Assembly: GCA_024710355.1 (NCBI GenBank)
Contig: JANJUX010000007.1
Span: 1-64,000 of the forward strand
DNA from: Candidatus Rifleibacteriota bacterium
GTDB taxonomy: Bacteria; Muiribacteriota; Ozemobacteria; Ozemobacterales; Ozemobacteraceae
Direction of reading: 5' to 3'
DNA: 64,000 nt
Positions within the stretch are counted from its first letter, which is position 1. Each line of letters begins with the position of its first letter. Below the pieces are notes generated by a model. It ran no database searches. It worked only from the letters and a program-made list of their open reading frames with translations, and was not told where the DNA came from. This document shows positions 43,761 through 53,070 of this stretch, piece by piece. Position numbers and translations under genes: made by a program.

Positions 43761-45169
43761 TTTTTTCCTCCAGGAATAGCAATTTCGGCAAAGCGGCCTT
43801 CGGCCTCGGCAAGAACCGAACCGTCAGGCAGAATAACCGAACTGCGTGCGAAATAAAGATTTTTTCTCTGACCAACCAGAGTTGCGGCGAATTTTAATGG
43901 AACACCCACCGGGGTCGGCCTGAGATAGCGGATGTGCATGTCGGCTGTTACCGCAAGAATGTCTTTTTCGGCGCCCATAACGGCGTATGCCATTGCCTCG
44001 TCAAGAAGGGTGCTGAGAATTCCGCCATGGACGATGCCGGCGTAACCCTGATAGGCCGGGCCCGGTACCCAGGTGAAAGTACAGGTGTGCCCTTCGACCG
44101 ACTTCTGAACCGGGATGTGCAGACCGCTTTTGTTTCTCGGGCCACAGACAAAGCAGTGGGCATTGTCGATCAGATTAAGGCCTGAAAGGTTGCGTCTTTC
44201 GATAAGCTTGCGGCTGTTTGAAACTGCCTCAAAAACCTCGGGTCGGTTAAGTGCAACCGGGGTAGAAAGGGTGCCGCGTTCATAGAGCATGATGTTTTTT
44301 TCTTCGAGCCTGGCCTTGAGCGTTTCGAAACTCGGGACGTCGAAGTTTCTGTGCGTCGGATCGCCTGTCAGAACAGCAACCGAGCCAAGATCGTTGAGGC
44401 CGGCTTCAACAAGTTCAGGGAAGCGATAGCAAAGATGCGGTGGCAATGAAATGTGGTGAACCGGAAAGGCTTCTCGCAGGGCAGAAATTGTCTTTTTTAT
44501 GGCGGCAAAGCTCATTGGAGGACGATCTGGCATAGAACAGCCGGATGACGGCTGAAAAGGAGTCAGTCTTACATCCTGCAGGAGAGGGTCAGCAGTGCAG
44601 AATCTGCCAGTTTCGGCGATGAATTTGAGGCGCTCTTCTTCGCTTTCGCCGATGCCGGTAACAAAGCCAAGAGAGTAGGGGATGCCGGCAGCGTGCAGCC
44701 CTTCGATACAGGCTTTACCGGTACTTGGGTTGCGATTGCGGGATTTTTCGAGCGACTGCCCCGGGTTTGAAAGGGTTGAGCAGACAAGATTCAGCCTGAC
44801 CGAGCAGCCGGCATTGATGAATCTTTCCATGGTGAACGCATCGAGATAGCCAACCTCAAGCACGGGTAGAAGATTGTTGGCGATGGCTTCGCGGCAGACG
44901 GCGTTCAGATAATCCGCGAAAGATGCGAAACCGTTCTGGTGCAGTGCGATCTGTATGTGCGGAAAATCCTGCGGGGCTTCGCCAGCGATAAAAATAACTT
45001 CGGTTGCCCCGCGTCTGGCGATATCGGCGACCTTTTCCTTCACTTCGTCAATAGCCAGAAGGGGCGATTCTTCGCTGAAAAAAGAACAGTAGCCGCAGCT
45101 CTGGTGACAGGTGCGGGTCAGTTCGATGTATGCACTTAAAACGTATGATATTGAAACGCTGTTATTCAT
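43757..45169 (-). CDS. Fusion of CofG-like radical SAM domain and PaaI-type hotdog thioesterase
   Basis: 470 residues. The N-terminal part (about 1-320) has the radical SAM cluster C21-X3-C25-X2-C28 (TCHQSCGYCSF) and CofG/CofH-family features: an early IELTRTCHQSCGYC strand, IFIAGEAPQDFP, GIGESEEERL and RLTPFQPSSGC. CofG makes the deazaflavin chromophore of F420, but no other F420 gene is present. The C-terminal part (336-470) is a complete PaaI-like thioesterase: CFVCGPRNKSGLHI and GIVHGGILSTLLDEAMAYAV with the catalytic acid Asp. I see no stop or frameshift between them. Neither substrate can be read from sequence. Confidence 0.82.
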   Translation of the reverse strand: MNNSVSISYVLSAYIELTRTCHQSCGYCSFFSEESPLLAIDEVKEKVADIARRGATEVIFIAGEAPQDFPHIQIALHQNGFASFADYLNAVCREAIANNLLPVLEVGYLDAFTMERFINAGCSVRLNLVCSTLSNPGQSLEKSRNRNPSTGKACIEGLHAAGIPYSLGFVTGIGESEEERLKFIAETGRFCTADPLLQDVRLTPFQPSSGCSMPDRPPMSFAAIKKTISALREAFPVHHISLPPHLCYRFPELVEAGLNDLGSVAVLTGDPTHRNFDVPSFETLKARLEEKNIMLYERGTLSTPVALNRPEVFEAVSNSRKLIERRNLSGLNLIDNAHCFVCGPRNKSGLHIPVQKSVEGHTCTFTWVPGPAYQGYAGIVHGGILSTLLDEAMAYAVMGAEKDILAVTADMHIRYLRPTPVGVPLKFAATLVGQRKNLYFARSSVILPDGSVLAEAEGRFAEIAIPGGKK

Positions 45170-45275
45170 GCCACAAAGTTACCACAATCCTTAAAAAAAT
45201 AAAATGGCAAGATTTTGGGAACCTGCCATAAAGTTGCTGGTCAAAGTAGGTAGAAAACAGGAGGTAAACATTACC

Positions 45276-46313
45276 GTGCCCAGAATTCGGTGCCTGCTTT
45301 TGCTGCTGCTGTTGAGCCTTTCGACAGCGCTGCATGCCCAGTCGTTTTCCGTCAGTGCTGAGGTCGACCGTAACCAGATCGGGTTCGGTGAATCCCTCAG
45401 CCTGGTAATTACCGTTTCACAAAGTTTGAATGCCGGGGTTAATCACCGGATAAGCATTCCGGCTGTATCCAGTATCCCGGGTTTTGATATTGCCGGTACC
45501 CGCAGTGGTCAGAGCACGTCTTTCGTTAATGGTGTCGGCCAGACGCAAAGTCAGATTTTATATGAGCTGGTGCCTCAAAATGCCGGCAAAATAACGATTC
45601 CGGCATTTTCATTCAAAGACCCCGAGGGCAATATGCACAGCACGAAGCCCATCGAGGTCGAAGTTCTGCCGGCAGCCGAAGAACCTGAAAAGCCCGAAAA
45701 GCCGGCAGAACCGTCGCCGGCCAGAGAATCGCGCGGCGATGCCACGAATTCTCTCTTCAGCGCTCTGCTTTTTCTGGGTTTTCTACTCGCGGGTCTCGTG
45801 GCCCTGCCTTTTATTATGTCGGCTTTTTTCAGCCGCAATGCGGTTTCTTCTGCTGAAAGGCCGAATGAGACAACCGCGGCGGGTTTTAACACGGGGCCCG
45901 GCATGGGCCAGGCCGCCAGAGATTCAGGTGGACGAAGCCAGACTGAAGATGCGGTAGTGCTGGAACGGACCGGCGATTCGGTCAAGCCCGCGGCTGCGAA
46001 AATAAATTTTGCCGATGCGGTGGCAAAGCTGAAGCGTGAGTTTCATGATGCCGACAGCGCATTTTACCGGCGCTACTTTGAGCTGTTCAGAGGGGCGGCA
46101 CTCTGCCGTTCTTCAATTCTGACAGAGAACATGACGGCAGATGAACTGTTCCGCAAGATAAATGAAACTGTGGTCAGCGATGGCGTTAAGGCTGCTTCGC
46201 ACCGTCTTGCAGCTGATCTTGAGCTGGTAATGTATGCCAACCGCCCGCCGGCGCGGGCATTTTCGGTCATCGACGCCGATGCCAACGAAATAATCAGAGC
46301 CATAACCGAATGA
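45276..46313 (+). CDS. BatD-like protein
   Basis: 345 residues. Signal peptide (RCLLLLLLLSLSTALHAQS), BatD beta domain with SFSVSAEVDRNQIGFGESL and GTRSGQSTSFVNGVGQTQ, then a Pro/Glu linker, a membrane helix at about 162-183 and a cytoplasmic helical tail. Shorter than most BatD proteins, which have several such domains. GTG at 45276 is preferred; AGGAGG at 45259-45264 precedes it, with ATG at 45204 as an alternative that would bury the signal. First gene of the Bat operon; 13 bases before moxR. Confidence 0.8.
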   Translation: MPRIRCLLLLLLLSLSTALHAQSFSVSAEVDRNQIGFGESLSLVITVSQSLNAGVNHRISIPAVSSIPGFDIAGTRSGQSTSFVNGVGQTQSQILYELVPQNAGKITIPAFSFKDPEGNMHSTKPIEVEVLPAAEEPEKPEKPAEPSPARESRGDATNSLFSALLFLGFLLAGLVALPFIMSAFFSRNAVSSAERPNETTAAGFNTGPGMGQAARDSGGRSQTEDAVVLERTGDSVKPAAAKINFADAVAKLKREFHDADSAFYRRYFELFRGAALCRSSILTENMTADELFRKINETVVSDGVKAASHRLAADLELVMYANRPPARAFSVIDADANEIIRAITE

Positions 46314-46325
46314 TGGGAGTTTTGT

Positions 46326-47321
46326 ATGAGTCAGACAGCTGATTTAACAAGAAGAATTGAAGAAGCCGGGCAGTTGGTCGAAAAAATACGCACTCAGACC
46401 AGAAAAGTTCTGGTTGGCCAGAATGACCTGCTTGAAAGTCTTATTCTGGCACTGGTTTCAGATGGACATATTCTGCTCGAAGGGGTGCCCGGGCTGGCAA
46501 AGACTCTGGCGATAAAGGCCCTTGCCAGAACCGTAAAAACCGGTTTTTCGCGGGTACAGTTCACCCCCGATCTTTTGCCGGCGGATTTGATCGGCACAAG
46601 AGTTTTTGACCAGCGCAATGCAGAATTTCAAACCCATAAAGGCCCGATTTTCTCTAATTTTGTTCTTGCCGACGAAATCAATCGGGCCCCTGCCAAGGTG
46701 CAGAGCGCCCTGCTTGAATCCATGGAAGAACGCCAGATCACCATCGAGCGTGAGACTTTCAAGCTGCAGGAGCCTTTTCTTGTGCTGGCGACCCAGAACC
46801 CGATCGAAACCGAAGGGACATACTCGCTGTCTGAGGCGCAGGTCGACCGTTTTCTGTTCAAGGTCATCGTTAAATACCCGTCTTTCGAAGAAGAGCGCCT
46901 GATCGTCAAGCGCATGGGTCTCGCCGAAAAAAGCCACCAGATCGACATTGTCGAGCCGGTGATCGATGCCGACGGCATAATTGCGTTGCGCCAGCTCGCC
47001 AGAGAAGTCTATGTCGACGATAAAATCGTCGAGTATATTCTCAGACTTGTCGATGCAACCAGATTTCCTGAAAAATACAATCTGCAGCTGAAAAGCTATA
47101 TCAGGTTCGGAGCATCGCCGCGCGCCTCCATATATCTGACGCGCGCCGCCCGCAGTCGGGCGATGGTCGAGGGGCGCACCTACGTCAAGCCAGATGATGT
47201 CAAGGCGGTTATGACCGAGATTCTGCGGCATCGGGTCATTCCGACATATGAGGCTGAGGCTGACGAAATAGACTCGGACGAACTTGTCAGAAGAATCAGG
47301 GAAGGAGTAGCGGTGCCCTGA
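46326..47321 (+). CDS. MoxR family AAA+ ATPase
   Basis: 331 residues. Walker A GVPGLAKT (53-60), Walker B LADEINRAP, sensor 1 LATQNPIE and the arginine region SPRASIYL. MoxR proteins act as chaperones that load metal or mature VWA-domain proteins, fitting the three VWA-type proteins encoded downstream. GGGAG lies at good spacing before the ATG. Confidence 0.95.
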   Translation: MSQTADLTRRIEEAGQLVEKIRTQTRKVLVGQNDLLESLILALVSDGHILLEGVPGLAKTLAIKALARTVKTGFSRVQFTPDLLPADLIGTRVFDQRNAEFQTHKGPIFSNFVLADEINRAPAKVQSALLESMEERQITIERETFKLQEPFLVLATQNPIETEGTYSLSEAQVDRFLFKVIVKYPSFEEERLIVKRMGLAEKSHQIDIVEPVIDADGIIALRQLAREVYVDDKIVEYILRLVDATRFPEKYNLQLKSYIRFGASPRASIYLTRAARSRAMVEGRTYVKPDDVKAVMTEILRHRVIPTYEAEADEIDSDELVRRIREGVAVP

Positions 47322-47340
47322 GGGCCTGCAGAAGTTTCGC

Positions 47341-48231
47341 ATGCTGCCAAAGGAGCTGCTTAAAGAGGTTCGCCGCATCGAGATCAAAACCGGGCATCTC
47401 GTCGATTCTCTCTATTCTGGCGGTTACCGTTCTGTCTTCAAGGGCAGAGGTATAGAATTTGCGGGAATCAGAGAATATTATCGGGGTGATGAATATCGGT
47501 CGATAGACTGGAAAGTCTCGGCGCGCACCGGAAAATTCCATGTCCGCGAACATATCGAAGAACGAGAATTGCAGCTGGTGGTGGCTTTAGACCTGTCGGC
47601 TTCGATGGCTTTCGGCTCAGGCAGCCGTGAAAAACGCGAGAGTGCCGTCGAGTTTGCCGCTGCCATGAGTCTGGCTGCCGAGCGCAACAACGACCGCGCC
47701 GGTGTCTGCCTTTTCACCGACCGGGTAGAAAAATTCATTCAGCCCGCCAAAGGCCGCACCCACGTTTTGCGCCTGATTCGCGAGCTTCTTTATTTTATGC
47801 CGCAGCATCGGAAAACTGACCTTCGGGCCCCGCTCGATTTTCTCAATTCGTCATTGAGCCGGCGTTCGATAGTTTTTCTGGTGACTGATGGTTTGACAAT
47901 TCAGCCACTCGAGCGGGAACTGCGTATCGCGGCGGCAAAGCATGACCTGATAATGGTTCTGGTCAGAGACCCCCGGGAAAATCTACTGCCTGATGTTGGT
48001 CTGATAGAGATTGAAGACCCCGAAACCGGTGCCGAAATGATGTTCGATACGTCAGATCGGGCGGCGGTGGCAAAGCTTGCGCGTCGTCAGAGCCAGCTCG
48101 ACGAAGAATTCATGAAAACCTGCCGAAAACTCGGCCTCGATGTTATCAGGCTTACGGCAGGAGAATCGGTAGTTAAACCAGTTTGCCGGCTTTTTTCCGA
48201 ACGCGAAAAAAAGATGGCAATGCAGAGATAA
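47341..48231 (+). CDS. DUF58 protein with VWA-like metal site
   Basis: 296 residues. The DUF58 signature GRGIEFAGIREYYRGDEYRS precedes a degenerate VWA domain whose MIDAS reads D84-L-S86-A-S88. No signal or membrane segment, so cytoplasmic. DUF58 proteins nearly always sit directly after moxR, as here (19-base gap), and are thought to be its partner. Confidence 0.93.
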   Translation: MLPKELLKEVRRIEIKTGHLVDSLYSGGYRSVFKGRGIEFAGIREYYRGDEYRSIDWKVSARTGKFHVREHIEERELQLVVALDLSASMAFGSGSREKRESAVEFAAAMSLAAERNNDRAGVCLFTDRVEKFIQPAKGRTHVLRLIRELLYFMPQHRKTDLRAPLDFLNSSLSRRSIVFLVTDGLTIQPLERELRIAAAKHDLIMVLVRDPRENLLPDVGLIEIEDPETGAEMMFDTSDRAAVAKLARRQSQLDEEFMKTCRKLGLDVIRLTAGESVVKPVCRLFSEREKKMAMQR

Positions 48232-48243
48232 GGCGAGGTAAAC

Positions 48244-49128
48244 ATGAACAGTCTCAGAGGTATTACAAGAAAAATAGATGCGATGCTGCTGATGATCATT
48301 GCCGGTCTGGTACTTGGTCTGGCAATTTCTTACAACTACTATCAAAGCCGCAAAATGACGGTGGCCGAAAATGAAGATCTTGCCGCAAATCTTCTCGCAT
48401 ACGGTCTTCCGGCCGAGGCTGCCCGGGTATTGGAAGAGAATGTCAGGCGTCAGCCTCTTTCAGACCGCAGTATGAGGCTGCGCAAGGCTCTTGTCGATAT
48501 TTACATGAGCGAATTGAATGATTTTGACAAGGCTCTTACCGAACTGGTTTTTCTCAAAATCCATACCCCCGCTTCAGACATTGCCAGCGCCTCAGAAGAA
48601 AAAATCAGATATTGCCTCAACCGTCTTGGCCGGGTTTATGATGCCGAGCGCAGCCGAATGCTTGCATCCGGCGAAAACCCGGTTGAAAATAATGTTGCCT
48701 CGCATACGGTCGTCAGGCTTGGCAATCGCCACGCGGTAGGCGTTGACGACCTCAAGATGCGGCTGCGCACGATGAATATCTCTGAGGCACAGCTGAATAA
48801 AGAAGCTCTCGATGGCGTCATCAGCGCCATGACTCAGGAGCTGCTTCTCAACCGGGCCGCTGAGCGCGAAAATCTGAAAAAAGACCCGGAATTTGTTGCC
48901 CGGGTAAGAAAGTTTGAGAACAGTCTGGCAATCAGCACCTATCTGAATAATCGCCTGTTTAAAGATAAAAAACTTGATGAACAGCAGCGTCAGCAGGCCC
49001 TGGCCGACGAAATCAACCGGCTGGCCAAGGCAGAGGCCATGACGATCAATCGTGATGTTATTAATTCAGCTTTCCCAGGACTGGCTTCGGCTCCATCAAG
49101 CCTGACCGATACCAGTTCTGGAAATTGA
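48244..49128 (+). CDS. Membrane-anchored TPR/SurA-N-like protein
   Basis: 294 residues. One N-terminal helix (about 12-33, AMLLMIIAGLVLGLAISYNY), then TPR-like helices (LAANLLAYGLPAEAARVLEE, LSELNDFDKALTELVFL) and a C-terminal stretch (NKEALDGVISAMTQELLLNRAAE, KDPEFVARVRKFENSLAISTYL) resembling the chaperone domain of SurA/PpiC prolyl isomerases, without the parvulin domain. GGCGAGG precedes the ATG. It sits inside the Bat operon between DUF58 and DUF4381, a place where no standard Bat component is expected, so it may be an assembly factor. Confidence 0.7.
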   Translation: MNSLRGITRKIDAMLLMIIAGLVLGLAISYNYYQSRKMTVAENEDLAANLLAYGLPAEAARVLEENVRRQPLSDRSMRLRKALVDIYMSELNDFDKALTELVFLKIHTPASDIASASEEKIRYCLNRLGRVYDAERSRMLASGENPVENNVASHTVVRLGNRHAVGVDDLKMRLRTMNISEAQLNKEALDGVISAMTQELLLNRAAERENLKKDPEFVARVRKFENSLAISTYLNNRLFKDKKLDEQQRQQALADEINRLAKAEAMTINRDVINSAFPGLASAPSSLTDTSSGN

Positions 49129-49162
49129 GTGATTCAATAAAACCTTTCTGGTCATAAATAAA

Positions 49163-49753
49163 ATGCAGATGCGTAAACCGACTCTTCCGTTATTCAGCCT
49201 CAATGCCACCGCTCCGGCAGTGGTGGCTTCGGCTGCGCTTCTGCCACCGGGCGAAGAGATTTTCGACATCAGACCGGCAGTTCAGATCGCATGGCCATGG
49301 TGGGAAACCGTCTTTGAAGCATTTCTGGCTGTGCTCGTTTTCTGGTTGCTCTGGGTTTTTTATCAGTGGCTGCTGGCGCCGGTGCAGAGGGTTCAGAGAA
49401 AACTCGTTCAGTCGCCGCAAAAGCAGGCTTTGAGAGCGATAGAGCGCCTCAGACTGTCGCCTGTCTGGGAACATCGGCAGATGAAAGAAATCTGCGAGAC
49501 TCTGGCCGTAATTCTTAAAACCTACTCCCATGAAGCCTTCAATCTTGGCATGGGCGCCCCTTCAACCACTGATGAACTGCTCGCTGCCCTCGATCATTCA
49601 GCTGTTGCCGGTGAAGTTTATGGTCAGATCCGCGAACTGCTGCTTGCCTGTGATCTGATAAAATTTACCGGCAAAGAAAGTTCGGATGTCGACCCTGAGG
49701 TGCTGTTGTCGGCCCTGACAAATCTCGTCAGACAGGGGGAATGGCTCAAATGA
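49163..49753 (+). CDS. DUF4381-like membrane protein of the Bat operon
   Basis: 196 residues. A Pro-rich N-terminus, one membrane helix (about 51-72, VFEAFLAVLVFWLLWVFYQW) and a cytoplasmic helical domain (QALRAIERLRLS, EICETLAVILKTYSHEAFN, STTDELLAAL) matching the DUF4381 pattern found in MoxR-VWA loci. Its TGA overlaps the BatA start codon (ATGA at 49750), so translation is coupled. Confidence 0.8.
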   Translation: MQMRKPTLPLFSLNATAPAVVASAALLPPGEEIFDIRPAVQIAWPWWETVFEAFLAVLVFWLLWVFYQWLLAPVQRVQRKLVQSPQKQALRAIERLRLSPVWEHRQMKEICETLAVILKTYSHEAFNLGMGAPSTTDELLAALDHSAVAGEVYGQIRELLLACDLIKFTGKESSDVDPEVLLSALTNLVRQGEWLK

Positions 49754-50760
49754 GATGGCACAGCCCAGAGTTCATTCTCCTGCTGCTCCTGATTCCTCTT
49801 GTCGGCTGGTACAGGCTGTATCTCAGCAGAACTCTCAAAAAAGGCGGCATCAGATTTGCCCAGGGCTTTACGCTGGCCTCGGGCATGCGAAGCTGGAAAG
49901 TCAAACTGGCTTTTATTCCGGATCTGCTGCGTTCCGCTGTTCTGCTGCTGCTGGTTTTTGCACTGATGCAGCCCCAGTATGGTCAGGAGCACGAGAATGT
50001 CACCCGTCAGGGCATCGATATCATGATCGCTCTCGACGTTTCCGGCAGTATGGCCGCCGAAGATTTCAAGCCGAACCGTATCAAGGCGGCGCAGAAGATA
50101 ACCGAGAATTTTATTGGTGGTATCAGTGATCATCGCATCGGTCTGGTGGTTTTTGCCGGCCTGGCTCTGACGCAGTGCCCGTTAACCATAGATTATGGCG
50201 TGGTAACCGAGCTTCTGCGGCGAACCTCTCTACAGATGCTCAAATATGATGGCACTGCCATTGGCGACGCCATTGTCAATGCTGTTTACAAGTTTTCGTC
50301 TGAAAGCCGCGAAAAGCGCGACAAGGTGGTTATCCTCCTCAGTGATGGCGAGAACAACTCGGGTATCGATCCGCACGAAGCGGCCAAAATTGCCGCAGAG
50401 AAGGGAGTCAGGGTCTATACCATCGGGGTTGGCAGCCTTGAAGGCGCGCCGATTCCGGTAATTCAAAACGGCTATAAGCAATATGCCAGAAACCCTGACG
50501 GCACATTGTATATTCCAAAGATCGATGAACAGCTGATGAAAGACATCGCTTTCATTACCAGAGGGCAGTATTTCAGGGCTACCGATAACAAGGCTCTCGA
50601 AGAGATTTATAAAACTATTGCCACGCTTGAAAAAGGCAAGATCGATGTTAACCGGACGCTGCAATACTCCGAACGCTATTTCTGGTTTCTAGTTCCGGCT
50701 TTTGTGCTGCTGCTCGTCGAGATGTATCTTCGCAGTCGTGTCTTTCAGAGGTTATTCTGA
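49750..50760 (+). CDS. batA: BatA, VWA-domain membrane protein
   Basis: 336 residues. Membrane helices at about 6-22, 58-77 and 310-330 flank a VWA domain with MIDAS D96-V-S98-G-S100 and a DGENNSG loop. The ATG at 49750 is chosen over 49741 because GGGGGA ends one base before 49741 but nine bases before 49750, and because 49750 gives the ATGA overlap with the upstream stop. Bat proteins were linked to aerotolerance and envelope stress in Bacteroides; their mechanism is unclear. Its stop overlaps the batB start (TGATG). Confidence 0.9.
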   Translation: MRWHSPEFILLLLLIPLVGWYRLYLSRTLKKGGIRFAQGFTLASGMRSWKVKLAFIPDLLRSAVLLLLVFALMQPQYGQEHENVTRQGIDIMIALDVSGSMAAEDFKPNRIKAAQKITENFIGGISDHRIGLVVFAGLALTQCPLTIDYGVVTELLRRTSLQMLKYDGTAIGDAIVNAVYKFSSESREKRDKVVILLSDGENNSGIDPHEAAKIAAEKGVRVYTIGVGSLEGAPIPVIQNGYKQYARNPDGTLYIPKIDEQLMKDIAFITRGQYFRATDNKALEEIYKTIATLEKGKIDVNRTLQYSERYFWFLVPAFVLLLVEMYLRSRVFQRLF

Positions 50761-51800
50761 TGCTGATGTTTCGTGCTGTTGAATATCTGCCGCTTGTCTG
50801 CCTGGCTGTGTGCTGGGTTGCTCTGCTATGGCGACATGCAGCGGCTGAAATGCTTAAGAGGAGGGCCCAGTTTGCAACAGACGAAATGTATCGGCGCATT
50901 ACCGGACACAAGCCTACTCGCCGTCCGGTTTTTAAGTGGCTTGCCGTCATTTCCGGACTGATCATGATAGCAACCGGTCTGCTGCGGCCGCAGGGCGGTT
51001 ATCATGAGGAGGCGATAATGGGTGAAGGTCTCGATCTGGTCGTTGCACTCGATATTTCGAAGTCAATGTATTCAGACGATATTGAGGGCAATAGTCGCCT
51101 CGATGTGGCCAAGGCAATTCTCGGGCGTATGGTGAACGGACTTCGTGACGACCGGCTCGGTCTGGTGGTTTTTGCCGGTGAAACCATGGTGCAAAGCCCG
51201 CTTTCTTACGACAAAAATGCGTTTCTCACTTTTCTTGAAAGAGTTAATCCCAATCTTTTGTCCAGGCAGGGAACCAATCTCGCCGGCGCCATTCAGACAT
51301 CTCTCGACCGTTTCGACATGACCGCCTCGCAGTCAAAGGCGATTCTGCTGATTTCTGACGGCGAAGATGAAAATCGCGAACGACTTGAAAGCGCCATTGC
51401 TGAAGCTGCCAGAAAAAATATTCAGGTGTTTACGGTCGGCATTGGCAGCGAAAGAGGCGGCTATATTCCAGAAGGTCGAACCTGGTTTGGCGAGGTTGTT
51501 TATAAAAAGCATCAGGGCAAAACCGTAATAACACGGTTGAACGAAGGCAATCTCAAAGAAATTGCCGCCAGAACCGGCGCATCATATTTTCGTGCCTTCG
51601 ATATATCAAGCGCCCGCGAAGTCATTGCCGGGCTGGACGGTATCAAACGTGTTGCGGTAACAGGAGGAACCAGGTTGACCAGAAGCGAACTCTATTTCTT
51701 TCCGGTTTTGCTGGCTTTTCTGGTTCTGCTGATCGAATGGATGATCTCTGAGCGAATCCCATATGAGCGCGAAAAAGATCATTGGTTGAAGCGAATATGA
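50760..51800 (+). CDS. batB: BatB, VWA-domain membrane protein
   Basis: 346 residues, a paralogue of BatA. Membrane helices at about 9-26, 57-75 and 306-325. MIDAS D98-I-S100-K-S102, and ILLISDGEDENRERL gives the later acidic loop. Flanked by overlapping batA and batC (ATGA at 51797), so the three are one translational unit. The VWA domain would lie in the periplasm. Confidence 0.9.
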   Translation: MLMFRAVEYLPLVCLAVCWVALLWRHAAAEMLKRRAQFATDEMYRRITGHKPTRRPVFKWLAVISGLIMIATGLLRPQGGYHEEAIMGEGLDLVVALDISKSMYSDDIEGNSRLDVAKAILGRMVNGLRDDRLGLVVFAGETMVQSPLSYDKNAFLTFLERVNPNLLSRQGTNLAGAIQTSLDRFDMTASQSKAILLISDGEDENRERLESAIAEAARKNIQVFTVGIGSERGGYIPEGRTWFGEVVYKKHQGKTVITRLNEGNLKEIAARTGASYFRAFDISSAREVIAGLDGIKRVAVTGGTRLTRSELYFFPVLLAFLVLLIEWMISERIPYEREKDHWLKRI

Positions 51801-52891
51801 AAATAAAAACCGCTGTCTGTATGCTGTTGATCTTTACCTGGCTGATTCGTGGTCAGCAGGGCATAGCACACCCGTCTTTCAATGTCGGGCACGCTTTGTC
51901 GGCTCTTGAGAACGGCGATCTCGAAACTGCCGAAGCCGAACTGCAGAAAGCCCGATTTTCCATGCCTGACAGCCCAGAAATACAGTATAATCTTGGTGTC
52001 GTGAGCTACCGCAAACGCGATTATGCACTGGCTGCAAGGCACTTTGCCATGGCCGCGGCCGGCCAGGCTCAATCAGAGACCAGGTTCAGCAGTCTTTATA
52101 ACATGGGAAATGCCACATTTCGCATGGGCGATTACGCTGCGGCTGTTGCAGCTTATGAAAGCTGCCTTGAACTTAAAAAAGACGAACAGGCTGAATATAA
52201 CCTCAAAGTCGCCAGAGAAAAACTTCAGAAGCAGCTCGAAAAGCAGCAGGCTTCAGAACAGCAGCAACAGCAGCAACCACAAACTGATCAGGGCGAAAAG
52301 CAGTCTCAGCAGCCGGGCGGTGAAAAATCGCAGAATGAGAATAAGCAGGGCCAGGCTGGAGATAATAAGCAGGAGCAGAATGATCAGTCTGGCCAGAACG
52401 ATTCTTCCGAAAAGAAAGAAGGCGAACAATCTGACAGCCAGCAGGCCGGGTCTGACAAAAAAGATGATGCCAGCCAGAATGAGGCTAAGAGCGGGCAGCA
52501 GCCAGATGCGGGTGATTCTGAGCAGGAAAAACCAAAAGACAACGCTTCGGCTTCGGGCACCCAGCAGCTGACGCAACAACAGGCCGGCGGTGAAAACGAG
52601 CCCAGAGAAGATGTGCAGATGCAGCCAGAGGAGGCTGGCGCCAAAGACATGCCTGAAGCTTCACAGCGCGCCCGGGCTTTAAAAAACACCAAAGTCAATC
52701 CTTACATGATTGAAAAGATTCTCAAAGAAATGGAACGGCGAGAGAAAGAGGCACAATTGTATTATCGCAATGAACCGCGTCGCTCTGATGAAATTGACCC
52801 GTTTGAAATGGATGCGCAGCAATTGCGTGAATGGATGGAAAAGCGACGGCGCCCACAGGCTCCGAAACCATCAGACGGCCCAGACTGGTAA
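51797..52891 (+). CDS. batC: BatC, TPR protein with Gln/Glu-rich region
   Basis: 364 residues with a signal peptide (about 1-24, AVCMLLIFTWLIRGQQGIA). TPRs occupy about 30-130 (LENGDLETAEAELQKARFS, SLYNMGNATFRMGDYAAAVA). Residues 135-280 are extremely Gln/Glu/Lys/Asn/Ser rich, and the end reads RRRPQAPKPSDGPDW, with a KILKEMERREKEAQL helix just before. This is the BatC layout: TPR followed by a low-complexity tail. ATG at 51797 overlaps the batB stop; the TTG at 51782 is less likely. A weak AGCC/GGCT hairpin with T5 follows at 52911. Confidence 0.87.
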   Translation: MKIKTAVCMLLIFTWLIRGQQGIAHPSFNVGHALSALENGDLETAEAELQKARFSMPDSPEIQYNLGVVSYRKRDYALAARHFAMAAAGQAQSETRFSSLYNMGNATFRMGDYAAAVAAYESCLELKKDEQAEYNLKVAREKLQKQLEKQQASEQQQQQQPQTDQGEKQSQQPGGEKSQNENKQGQAGDNKQEQNDQSGQNDSSEKKEGEQSDSQQAGSDKKDDASQNEAKSGQQPDAGDSEQEKPKDNASASGTQQLTQQQAGGENEPREDVQMQPEEAGAKDMPEASQRARALKNTKVNPYMIEKILKEMERREKEAQLYYRNEPRRSDEIDPFEMDAQQLREWMEKRRRPQAPKPSDGPDW

Positions 52892-52910
52892 GCTTATTTT
52901 AAAAAAAAGC

Positions 52911-52925
52911 AGCCAATCGGCTTTT
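52911..52925 (+). terminator. Weak terminator-like hairpin after the Bat operon
   Basis: AGCC-N4-GGCT followed by TTTT, preceded by A8. The stem is short, but position and T-tract fit a terminator. The 145 bases that follow hold no gene I can support. Confidence 0.35.
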
Positions 52926-53070
52926 TCGTGCTAAAATGAACCCGGTGCGGCATCGACAAGATTTCCGCTCCGCTTTTGCTCTGTCAGGGGCTTCAGTTAA
53001 ACGACGGGAAAATCTCCGATATTGATATGAATGGGTTCGTTTTTCGCGTGACCGATGTTCGGGTTCGTTA

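Noticed and set aside
46458..47387. 309-codon open frame antisense to the MoxR gene
   Set aside because: The forward frame has all AAA+ motifs; the antisense protein is Arg/Leu-rich with no recognisable domain and no RBS.
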